Source: Spongilla lacustris
Taxonomy: Eukaryota > Porifera > Demospongiae > Spongillida > Spongillidae
Assembly (NCBI GenBank): GCA_949361645.1
Contig: OX442422.1
Location: forward strand, 2,218,580-2,282,579
Reading direction: 5' to 3'
DNA: 64,000 nucleotides
Both the position numbers and the translations under genes were made by a program. The stretch's first letter is position 1. Every line of letters begins with the position of its first letter. Below are positions 32,031 to 43,600 of this stretch, one piece after another. Under the pieces are notes generated by a model. That model had not been told where the DNA came from and ran no database searches. It saw only the letters and a list, made by a program, of their open reading frames with translations.

Positions 32031-33480
32031 AGGTACCATTTCATTGCTTGACAGTGATACCTTCCAAGTGTGACAGCATCCGATAGACAGTCAGGAAAGT
32101 GATGATAAATTATCGAGGCCAGCATACTAGAAGCTTCTTGCTTTGACTTGTGATTCCAGTCTGTTGCATACCTGCCATCTTGGTAATAATCTCTATGAAG
32201 ATATATGCTATGACTTCAAAGGACTTCACCAAATAAACATATGCTTGATAGAAAGGAATGTATATGTTTCATGTCGTTCAGCCCATCTAGTTCTGCACAG
32301 TTCAAGCAATGGTTTGCGTTTTGATTCTTCAGTGACACCGTGATGAACAAAGAGCATTCCTTTTTGGACTGTTTCTGAAGAAACAACTCACATCCCTAGT
32401 GCTGGCTCACTTTAGCAATCATGTTCCTAACAGCAGGTAGAGCACATGAATGTGATACTACAAGATTTAAACAATGTCCACTAGTCTACAGTGAATATAA
32501 AATGCTTTTGGAACCGGCATCTTGCATTATTCTTGCCTGAACACCTACACAAGTACTGCATGCTCATTGATGCTGCACCCTCTCAGTTTGATGCCCAGTT
32601 CTGATTTCTTCTGCCAAATGATAACCAGTCATCCTTAGAGGTTTGGAAAACTGTAAGAATTCTTCCCAAATGTTTTGGTGTTCATCAACAAATCTTACAC
32701 ACAGAGCCATCTGTTTAACATTGTGTGATGTAACATCATCAGCCATGATGCAAATTTTTTTGATCGCTTTAACAAGCCTTGCCTGAATGATGTCTTTTCC
32801 AATAATGTGAATTATTTCATTTTGGATTGTAGAAGAGACATACGTAGCATTTTTAAACATTGGCTGCTCCAAATGCTTTCATAAGAATATCATCATGGTT
32901 AGACATCATGCACAACAAGGATAAAAAGTTTCCTGGATTTCCCTTATCCAAACCACCTTCATTATCCCCTCGAAGTGGGATGCACAGAACAAGACACACT
33001 CTGCTATGCATTGACAATGTGCCTACATGTATTCCTTACAATGTTTTCTGCTCTCTTAGTATCATGCATCACAGAAACTGTTGCATGTGAGTTTTCAATG
33101 CTGGCTATGAATTGGTCTGCAATGGCAAGTGCCTCCTGGTGATACTTAAAGGTTGAGTGTGGATGTACTTTAGCTTTCTTTTTGTGTCATTTAGTGAAAG
33201 GATGGTTCACTAGTGTGCCAAGACCTTTTCTATCATTTGCAAACAAGGCACATGAAATACAGAATGCTCCATCACAGACCATAATATACACCATCTATGG
33301 ATATTCCTTCAACCAATGTAACTGGAAAGACCTTTGGCATCTTCCATAGAAGTTAGTTAGGAAGTCAAAATCTGCTATTGGAACAGCACGATGCTTCAAT
33401 AAATGAAATTTCTGTGCACTGCTAAGTTTTTCACTTTGTCTTCAATTTCATTTGGTGTCATTTCAGCAGTAATGATGCAT
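32030..33480 (-). pseudogene. hAT transposase pseudogene (TTF-finger/DUF4371 type)
   Basis: Reading the minus strand from 33480 downwards gives CISCALFANDRKGLGTLVNH, EALAIADQFIASIENSHATV, MHDTKRAENIVRNT, GGLDKGNPGNFL, LSLLCMMSNHDDIL and MKAFGAANV. An intact block at 32564-32872 has TIQNEIIHIIGKDIIQARLV and ICIMADDVTSHNVKQMALCV (start of the catalytic core). Lower down are YQAYVYLVKSFEVIAYIF and WPRxFIITFLTVYRMLSHLE. These follow in the right order for a zinc-finger MYM/TTF hAT transposase. Many frameshifts and stops separate the blocks, so it is inactive. No terminal repeats were found. Confidence 0.85.
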
Positions 33481-33489
33481 CCTATGTCA

Positions 33490-35540
33490 TCTATAATACT
33501 AGTCGCTGCAAACACAGTGAAAAGAACAAATACACATTCATTTCATAAACAGAAATAATAATTGTGATCAATTTAGGTCTCATGTATTGCTTAATTACTA
33601 TATGCCGGAATTTATGGCAATACTTCCTATATCATTTTAAAGCATAATGGATATTTAAAAATTAAGAGCAACTCTCACAACACAAGTTACAGGTCTTATG
33701 AGATTCAGAAGCGAGGTTAGTGGTTTGCCATTGTCATACTCTCCATATGCCAAGTTTCCAATTGAAACTGTTCCAATTGTTCAGCAAGAGATAGTGATAT
33801 GGTGAGCTCCTAATGGGGTTTCATGCTTAATGTACGTTTTAAACTCATCTCAGGGCCAAAGCTTTGTCCTGACTGGAGGAAGTGTTGCTCAGTAACTGTT
33901 GAAATCAGCACATATGGGATTCGTGCTGACACTTCCACAAAGCTCACAGCTGAGGTACGTCTGGTGGAGGCATTGTGTCATTTCAGGTCACTTATGTTAC
34001 AGTCACGAGATGCATTCTGGCCCCAATGGAGACTGACAGAAAAGGTGTATAGCATGGGCATCATCATGCCTGTACTGGTAGGCGGAGTTTACTCAGGCCC
34101 AGCATCTGTGATTTTGGGTTTAATCTCTTCAGTGCCTGGTCTAATTCAATGTGTTGAGCAGATTTCTTTTCAAGGAGGTGCAGTATGCCTTGAATTGTAT
34201 TCCCTTCACTAGCCCACAGCCTGATGAGAACTTGTGGCTTGTGAGTGCAAAGTGCGTGTGTGAATACTTTCACATGCATGCATGGCATGTGGTGCTCATG
34301 TGCACAGAATAAGTACTTTCACATGGACTTCATGTGAGCATCACATGCACTGTCACATGCACTGTCACATGCACATCACCTTCTCCCTTCAATGTACACG
34401 TGTAGGTCAGGAATATTAGTACGCATCACAAAAGGAGGTGGTACTAATCACCAGTCCCCAGTACCACATCCTCAATCCTCAGAACCAGACCACTTGAAGC
34501 TCAGCTCACAAGGTCAAACTCAGGAACAAGTCTTGTTGCAGGCAACGGCATTTCAGATTCAGATCATGTTGCCCTTTGTAGCAAACACCTTACCAATGGT
34601 TCCCAGAGGCATTCCATCAAGGCTGACATTGTGAGCTTATTCTCCACCCCTTATGCCTCCATGTGAAATAGCCCCTGGGTATGGCCAGCACCTGAACTAT
34701 TTTTGGTTATAATTGTGTGTATTTTTTCCTCCTCTGTCAATTCACCAAATTTTGTGTGCAGACCTTCGTATCATGTTACTTTCTTTTAAGTTTTTCTCCT
34801 AGTTGTTATATCGCATACACTACAAAGAGAAGGTTGATTGTAAAACATAATAACTTTATGAAGGGGGGGGGGGGGGGGGAGGGTATGATTTGGTCTTTGG
34901 GAAGGGGGGGGGGGGGGGGACATTAGGGTTAGTATTGGAGAAGAGGGGTCATCGAAAGGGAAGTAGAGACAAACAGCATCCACACAGCTGACTCTACCAC
35001 TTATCACTGATACATTTACAAGCATTACTTGTTGTCATACTTACAAAAAATACATTAAGTTATAGTTAGGAAGGGTGCGTATCATTAGTTTCAGCAGGAG
35101 GATTATGATGGCTTCACAAGTTTAGTCATGACCACAGTCTTGATATGCTGATACAAAGACTTCTCTTTAAACCCCTCCTCTCCGACCTTCTTTTTGGATT
35201 TCTCTCTGGACTGGTCCTCTATGCGATAACACATGAGTTGCACAATGGCAGAGGGATGCTTCTTGACTGTGAGAGACATGCAGAATCACATGTAATAAGG
35301 GATAGGAGCACATGCTGGACATGTGATAAGGGACAGGAGTAGAAGGTTAACCCCCATACATGTGCCCAGTCTTCTATCCTCTACATCTACACTTCCTCCC
35401 CCTCCCATTATGCACCCACCCACACACAGCACATGTCACACTCACAATGTTTCCCGAGTTTGTTTCCTGGCTGGCAGCACCACACCCCAACGTATATCAC
35501 AAAGACGACAATTGTTGTGATGAAGTTAACACTCGCTGCA
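33490..35540. other. Stretch without a recognised gene; two poly-G runs
   Basis: A 129-codon plus-strand frame (33823-34212) and a minus-strand frame at 34090-34250 (GILHLLEKKSAQHIELDQAL) have no domain I recognise. G-runs of about 17 lie at 34863 and 34904. Repeated TCACATGCACTG motifs lie at 34320-34375. Confidence 0.4.
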
Positions 35541-35557
35541 ATGGAACCATGTCACAT

Positions 35558-35861
35558 GGGAGGGAGGGAGGGAGGGAGGGAGGGAGGGAGGGAGGGAGGG
35601 AGGGAGGGAGGGAGGGAGGGAGGGAGGGAGGGAGGGAGGGAGGGAGGGAGGGAGGGAGGGAGGGAGGGAGGGAGGGAGGGAGGGAGGGAGGGAGGGAGGG
35701 AGGGAGGGAGGGAGGGAGGGAGGGAGGGAGGGAGGGAGGGAGGGAGGGAGGGAGGGAGGGAGGGAGGGAGGGAGGGAGGGAGGGAGGGAGGGAGGGAGGG
35801 AGGGAGGGAGGGAGGGAGGGAGGGAGGGAGGGAGGGAGGGAGGGAGGGAGGGAGGGAGGGT
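35558..35861. repeat. (AGGG)n microsatellite, ~300 bp
   Basis: About 75 perfect copies of the tetranucleotide with no interruption that I can see. It gives (REGG)n and (PPSL)n artefact frames. The G-rich strand is ideal for serial G-quadruplexes. Confidence 0.98.
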
Positions 35862-36129
35862 AAAACTAACCAAATATAACAAGGTTTTGAAACTGGATAG
35901 ATCGGTCACTTCCAGCAATCAAGGTTACGTTGCTAGTGCTGTTAGTACATGTTCCAAGGACAAATGTGAGGGCTATGTACTCAGAATTCAGTGAGTCCTT
36001 CAGCTTAAAACAGACAGGGCAACTCTCAGTGGAAAATCTGAGTACCATAATTGAAGGATGAATTGCAATGGACCATGTCAGAGGCATAAATGCCCCGGTC
36101 ATTTGTGCCTAAGGTATAAATGACTCCTC

Positions 36130-36905
36130 CTAGGCATGTATAACTCCCCACATGAATTCCATAAGCGATGTGTACTTTTTGAAGTGAGAAAGCTCGCTCA
36201 CATGGATCAGGATGAATTCAGTATTGTTGAGGATTACCTGCACAGTAATCAATATCCTAAGGGCATTTTGAAGGGAGATATGGACAATCTAAGGTGCAAA
36301 TGCAAAAATTTCAAGTTTGCTCTATTTCAAAAGAGTAATGAAAGAAAAGGTGATGAGGAATGGGGTGGAAGATTTGTGTTACAACCGAAGAAGAAAAAAA
36401 GATGCATTCTCAAGTCATGTCATGCTGCATGGGGTTGAAGGTAAAACAGAAAGTATATACTATTCAGTAGGATAATTGTATATTTGTATGTGTGGCAGAG
36501 AAAGAACCATTCAAAAAGTATCAGTCGTTTTTTCTGCAAAGACATAAATGGAGATATAGAATAATTGTACAACACTATGACAAGTGCCAGAGAACTAATG
36601 CTAAGTTTCCAAAGTCCAATGCTAAGCTGCATCCTATTGTTCCAATACCGACACCAGGTTGGTGACTTTGTGTGCGGATGTTCATGTATAATATAGATCC
36701 TCAACACATATTCTATCAAGGTTGCTATCGACCTCATTGGTCCATTGCCCCCACCTAGCTCATGCAAAGGGTAATACATGTGTGGTCACTTTACATGTAG
36801 TAGATTATCTCTGCAAGTGGCCTGAAGTTGCACCACTGAAGGATAAGACTGCAGCAAGTGTAAGAAGCACTTTTCTTGTTGGAAAGATTTTGTTGCATTG
36901 CATCA
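36130..36905 (+). pseudogene. Retroelement/Ginger-like integrase remnant
   Basis: The first open block (36136-36438) ends in a basic tail in the position of an integrase zinc-binding domain, but its zinc ligands are not clear. Next comes HYDKCQRTNAKFPKSNAKLH at about 36573-36640, the linker before the catalytic core. Then VAIDLIGPLPPP with the first catalytic Asp, and, after a frameshift, VVTLHVVDYLCKWPEVAPLK with the second Asp (VDY) at about 36780-36840. The order matches the rve core of Ty3/gypsy or KRAB-A/Ginger-like integrases. Frameshifts and the absence of the final Glu region make it dead. Confidence 0.8.
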
Positions 36906-37399
36906 TGTGCACATGGATCAATGCATGTTATTATAAGGGTTGGATGCTTTGAAGCTATTATTTCGAGCAAGGCAGAGAATAAAGCCAATTAAAGTGCAGC
37001 TCTTTCATGCATTAATTGTCAATCTGTAGTATAACTAGCAAGCAGACTGTGATATTTGTCTTTGTCAGTGTTCATTCATTTTCTATGTTCAAATCATGAT
37101 ACATAAATACGTTTATTTGCTATCTCTGCGCAGAAAGAATGGCTGTGATGATTGAAAAACTAACGGGGAGTTATTTATACCAAAAGCTATAAGCACTTCT
37201 CAAGGCGGGAGTCAATTTTGTCTAGGCAGATAACAGGGGAATCATATACATGTACATGCACGCCTTGGCAAGACTGACTGGGGGGTTAATTATGCCTTAG
37301 GCTATAATAACTCCCGGGAGTCAATTTTATCAGGGGGAAGTCATGTATGCCTAGGCACGAATGACTGGGGAGTCAAAATTTAGGGGAGTCATTGGCGAC

Positions 37400-37770
37400 T
37401 ATGACACCCATACTGAGGGGGAGGTGACCATACTGAGAGGGAGGTGACCATACTGAGGGGGAGGTGACCATACTGAGGGGGGAGGTACCCATACTGAGGG
37501 GGAGGTGACCATACTGAGGGGGGGGGTACCCATACTGAGGGGGAGGTGACCATACTGAGGGGGAGGTGACCATACTGAGGGGGAGGTGATCATACTGAGG
37601 GGGAGGTGACCATACTGAGGGGGAGGTACCCATACTGAGGGGGATGTGACCATACTGAGGGGGGTACCCATACTGAGGGGGAGGTGCCTACTGAGGGGGA
37701 GGTGACCATACTGAGGGGGAGGTGACCATACTGAGGGGGAGGTACCTGTACTGAGGGGGAGGTGCCCAGA
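37400..37770. repeat. 20-bp minisatellite GACCATACTGAGGGGGAGGT
   Basis: About 18 copies, with TACC replacing GACC in some. It lies immediately 3' of the membrane-protein gene's stop codon, possibly inside its 3' UTR. Open frames across it are repeat artefacts. Confidence 0.95.
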
Positions 37771-37784
37771 TACATAAGTTAGGC

Positions 37785-40636
37785 CTACCGTATGATCTTG
37801 AAGGCATAATAGGCAATCAGAAGGACTCCAGCAAGACCTATTAAGAGGTACCCTGTGAAGCTGGTGTAGTGGATCTGGGAGGGGAGGGGAGGATTTGATG
37901 TTTAATGCAGGTTAGGTGCTCTATAATTAGAGAACTTGCTGTTAGCTGGATGACAAAGTAGCCCACAATAGCCACCACCACCAGAATGATGGTGAGCTCA
38001 AACTCATAGTTGTCAGGAGTCAGTAGAAGGGTTAGCTGTGCCACTGAGAATACAACCTATGTGTGAAGGTGAGATGAGGGGAGAGGGATGGGCCAGGCAG
38101 CAGGAGGGATGGGCCGGGGTGCAGGGGGATGGGCCAGGGTGCAGGGGAAGAGGCCAGGGTACAGGGGGGACGGGCCAGGGTGCAGGGGGATGGGCCAGGG
38201 TGCAGGGGGGATGGGCCAGGGTGCAGGGGGGATGGGCCAGGGTGCAGGGGGATGGGCCAGGGTGCAGGGGGATGGGCCGAGGTGCAGGGGGGGGGGGGGA
38301 AAACATTTGGGTGATAGAGCTCCTAGCACCCTCCCCCCCCCCCCATACACTCACCGTAAAGAGGATGAGAAGTTTGACACCACTGGAAAGGGCCTCGTAG
38401 CATTGGTAGTACTCTGGATATAGGGCAGGTGAGAACAACCTTTCGTCTTCACACAAAGTGCTGTACACACGGGAAGCTACCACTCCCACATTATTGCACA
38501 TGAGTCGGTATTTTTATGACTAGACCAACTTGTCGAATTAACATATGTTAAGACCACTCACTCCTCATATTGTGATTGCAGTCAACATCTTGGTACACCT
38601 TCCAGCCAAAGTCATGGTACATGTATAAAGACAATGTCACGAACAGTACTGTGAATACAAACAGCACACCCACCTGTGCACAAGAACATGGTGATAATAA
38701 CAAGTAAGTGTGCAATATTAGGAATCAGTGTGCATTATTAGGAGTTACAATGTATTATTAAGAATCACTGTGTATCATAGATCTTTGATGGTGGCATCAA
38801 ATTTGGAGCCTGCTGGTCTATAATGCTTTGATGGCAAACGACCTGATGGTGTCACGATTGCACCATGGAAATCAGGACGTCCGATCCACTTGTTTGGGAT
38901 GTGACATGTCCTGACACTTTTGCAACCTCATATGAGCTACAGGCAACATCTGAGGCAGGGGCTGTTGCGGCTTTAGCAAAGCAGAAAAAGATGACCAAAT
39001 ACAAGATAAGAGCTCGAACACATCTATTCTGCCCCATTGCTATCGAGACATCAGGTGTCTTTGGCCCAGATGCCTCTGCAATACTACGTGATTGGCTCGC
39101 CGAATCAAAGATGTATCCAGTGAGCCAAACTCAAGGGCATACCTGTAACAAAAAATTTCTGTTGTGGCGCAGAGAGGCAATGCAGCATCTGTCCTGGGGT
39201 GTGCTGGTCAGTTTAGATTTAGATATGTATTGACCTTTGTGTCTGTATCTTTTAAAAGTCGTTATTATACTGTGTATTATTAGGAGTCAAGTGTGCATTA
39301 TTCGGAACTATTGTGAAGTCAGGGTGCATTATTAGGAATTATTGAGTTGTGTACATCTTTAAAAAGGATTACATGCAAATTTAATTTACATTCCACTAAT
39401 ACTGATATTATCTAGAGCTGATACAACAATTAATGCAGAGATAAACGAATCACGTGCGCCATAGACTTCAGCAAGTTTAGCGCGCCTTGCGTGAATCGCA
39501 CCTATTACGCTGATCAAAAAAGGGGGCGGACTTGAAGGCTTGAATAGAAGTCTTCAATGTCACAAGGTAACGAAACACGTCTTCTCAAGTTTATAGGAAG
39601 TACTGTAGTCAATAGACGATGCACTACAGATTCATTTAACAATACAGAAAACGAATACATGTAGGGCGTTATTATTACTTTGGGGACAGAATACTGTCCT
39701 CGTCATTATGTAATGCTCATAGTCTATTATGTGCCCATCACTATGTCGTTTGCGTATGCAGCATCTCTAGCCTCGCGTTACATGACTTAATAAATGAAAT
39801 ATTATGTCTGGACTCTGGAGACTTTCGCCAACATTCCTTGTGCTAGCGGCCAAATCAGATTGCAGCGGTCACATGATTATCTATGATTACATGCTGTGGA
39901 ATTTCGCACCTTGTGAATCTGTGATAAGTATTTTGACGATGCTATAGACAGAGTTATAGCAACGAGTTGGGTTATGAATTGCATTCCAACTGGAAAGTGG
40001 GAATTCATGCCTGCTTCCATACTCGTTTGACTTCCTCAGTCTACGCGGAGAGGGGAAGAGTATGGTGCTTGTGGTACATGTATGACCCTTTCGTCACTGT
40101 TGGCTACTAATGTTGTGATAAGCATTATACGGTATATTCATTACTTAGTGGTTCATCAGGTTTTGATTGTGCTTAAGCACAGGTGAAAAAGGGGTAGTTG
40201 CGATTTATGATAGCGAACGATGGGAATCACCCAATTATGCCTAATGAAAATATCTTTTCTCACAATAACCAATGATATTAAAAGTCACAGTTATTCTTGC
40301 TACAATGTCGTTACAAACTAATGGCAGGCATTCTGCTACAGTTAACCGCTTCCTAAGTGACGGCTCTACCGTACCGTTAGACACTAAGTACTATTGTAAA
40401 TTTGGTAAATCATCAGCAAACTAAAGTTTTACTTATCTTTTACTCATTTTCATTTGATCATGTGGCCAGGCTTGAGTTTATAAAACGTGCTTATAAAAAT
40501 AACTATGAAGTTATTATCGTTCGTTATTGTGAGAAAAGATCTTGTATAATGGGGTGATCCCCATCGTTCGCTATCGTAAGTCACTACTGAATTAAGACTG
40601 AAATCTGAGGATGGGTGTTTTATTTTAAAAAATTCT

Positions 40637-40676
<40 letters not shown>

Positions 40677-43600
40677 CCCCCTCTCTTCGGCACATTAAGA
40701 ACGCGGAGAAAAGGGAAGTCTGGTCATGGCAATTCCCCACGCTCAAGTATATGTGCCTGTTGTAGTAGGCTTAACTTTGTCCTTGCCTGTTCCAGTGATG
40801 ATATCTCTGAAGCCTGTTAAAGCTCCTGACCATGGTCATGATCAAGCTCCAGATCATCCACTATTGCACTCTGTGTCTCCTTCCCTTTGTCCATTTCCCT
40901 GGTAGCTTGGTACAATCGTTCAACTTGCTGAGTGAGAGGATAGCAAGGGTCACACTCTTTCCATCATAGGTACCTATCAAATTTCATGGATCCCAGTCCT
41001 TTTCTATATCAAAGTTGCATGATAGTACATGCATCAGCAATTACAATGTCTCTGGTGACTGATTGACAGTACACCCAACCCTTTTCATCGCGTGATTTAA
41101 TTACATTCATTGAAATTATTCAATGTTGTCCGCCATCTTGGTGCTCAAGTTACTATAGGACGCAGGGGCGGCAGAAGGTAATCATTTTTTTTGGGGAGAT
41201 GTTAAATTTAAATTCACTTTTTAGGACTTAATTTGGTACCGCGTTGATTTTTCCCCCAATGAAATTGGTTTCTATGGGATATGAGACATCCAAAACAACT
41301 TAATCAGGGGAAATCTCTTCCCCAATATCGCAGCCGGATTTTTAAAAGTACATGTACGTTCACAGTAAGCGATTATGGGTATGGTTTTACTTTCTTGCAG
41401 TGGGCACTGACATTATTCCATGGTAAGAATATAAATGTATTGCGAGACCCAAAACGCGCATAAAAACTGTAAATTGCCCATATCATTCTCTTGAGCACCA
41501 AGATGGCGGACAACATTGAATATGAAACCTCAAATATATGGGAAAGTTTACGAGAAAAGGGACCTAGCGTGTATTATAAAAAAGTATTATAAAAATGCAT
41601 TACGTTTGATTTGCTATAACTTCCGAACAGTTAACGCTATCAACTTCCTATTTTCAACACTTCATACTGCACCATTTCTCTATGGTAAAATACATTTTGG
41701 AGTCTTGCACTTGCTCCGTGTCAGTATTGCAACGTTCGATACCCCACTGGGTTCAAACCCGCCATAACTTTCGGTACGAGTAATCAATTCGCTTCAAATT
41801 CGGTTTGTAGGTAGAGAGGTCCTATACCTATCGATTTGTTCTGTTCGTTAATTTTTATGCCATCCGTTACGGAGATACAGTTGAACAAACTACGTGCACG
41901 TTTTCCCGCTTGATTCGCGCCAATGTTATAATCCCCGCCTCCCTATACATTGAGCGGAACGCAATTTACCCAAATCATTGGCGCGAATCGAGCGCGAAAA
42001 TGGGCACGTAGTTTGTTCAACTGTATCTCCGTAATGGATGGCATAAAAATTAACGAACAGAACAAATCGATAGGTATAGGATCTGTCTACCTACAAACCG
42101 AATTTGAAGCGAATTGATTACTCCTACCGAAAGTTATGGCGGGTTTGAACCCAGTGGGGGTATCGAACGTTGCAATACTGACACGGAGCAAGTGCAAGAC
42201 TCCAAAATGTATTTTACCATAGAGAAATGGTGCAGTATGAAGTGTTGACAATAGGAAGTTGATAGCGTTAACTGTTCGGAAGTTATAGCAAATCAAACGT
42301 AATGCATTTTTATAATACTTTTTTATAATACACGCTAGGTCCCTTTTCTCGTAAACTTTCCCATATTTCATTAAATTATATTTCATGCGATTGTTGACGT
42401 CACATGAAAGGGGTTGTGTACACAACATTCTGTGCAGGTAATCCTGACCAGGATCTGGCAACGAAAGTTACAAACTATTTAGTCCATGTTGTAAAAATTT
42501 CTACATATAAGTGCTATCAGTTCTAACCGCTTGTAAGGATTCGTTCGAGGATCGCGCGCGTTATTAGTGTTGATTGGTCCCTTTCCATGTATTAATGTAA
42601 CAAGCCCAGTAGTTAGTATTAAGAACTTACACTTCCCAAGGCTAACCAACCAGCAGTAGGCAGTTCCGTGCATTTGGGACCGAAAGGTCTGAACTGCCAA
42701 ACTGTGGGGAGGGACACAGTTCCATCATAAGAAGCTTTCGATATATGAAGTAGGTCTCTTCATATAATATAAAACACATGCACACATGCATGGCCAATAG
42801 TAGGGTTAAACAGTTTTAGGATGGTGTGCATATTACTGACCTTCGAAGGTACCATACACCATTGTGAGGACGTTTACGGCAAGAAAGGAGATTATTTCCA
42901 GGAAATGCTTTCCAAATAGCTGCAGTGAGATATTGATACTGTAGTAAGGGATGAGGATCACATGATCTTCCATGATCAAAGGGGTGAGGATCACATGATC
43001 TTATTATAGTAAGGAGTGAGGATCACATGATCTTATTATAGTAAGGGATGAGGATCACATGATCTTATTATAGTAAGGGGTGAGGATAACATAATGTTAT
43101 TATATAGTAAGGGTGAGGATCACATGATCTTACTGCATAGATGCACAGCATGGCGTTGTACACTGTCAGAACAATGATGAATCCAACATAGACCGGCTTG
43201 TCTTTTCCAAATGACTTCAAAGGTTAGAAAGGTACATGTAGATGTAAATGTATGACCACTTAAATGCATAATAAGAGGTTGTGCGATGCACATCACATAA
43301 ACCTGCGGTTGTGATTTAAAGTATCTCAGCAATAGAATGTCATAGCAGCAGGTTATATCACACTCAGCAGTCAGTCATCCAATGAATGGCATAACATTGG
43401 ATAAAAAGGCGGTTTCAAGCGAACTAAACATCTGAATGGTTATGGAGTAGTTCATTGCATAGCAAACTAATAGCTATAGGTGTTGCGACTGATGACATCC
43501 TGCCTCTGAGATACTTTTAATCACAGTCTTAACGTTGTTTATGTCATCACTCAGCCACTATGTTTTAACTATTCAATAACACATGATTTACCCACATTTT

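Noticed and set aside
35360..35918. Long REGG- and PPSL-repeat frames
   Set aside because: Artefact of the (AGGG)n array.
37373..38501. Proline-rich and glycine-rich frames at 37.4-37.8 and 38.0-38.5 kb
   Set aside because: Minisatellite artefacts. Only the short exons of the membrane-protein gene within this span are credible.
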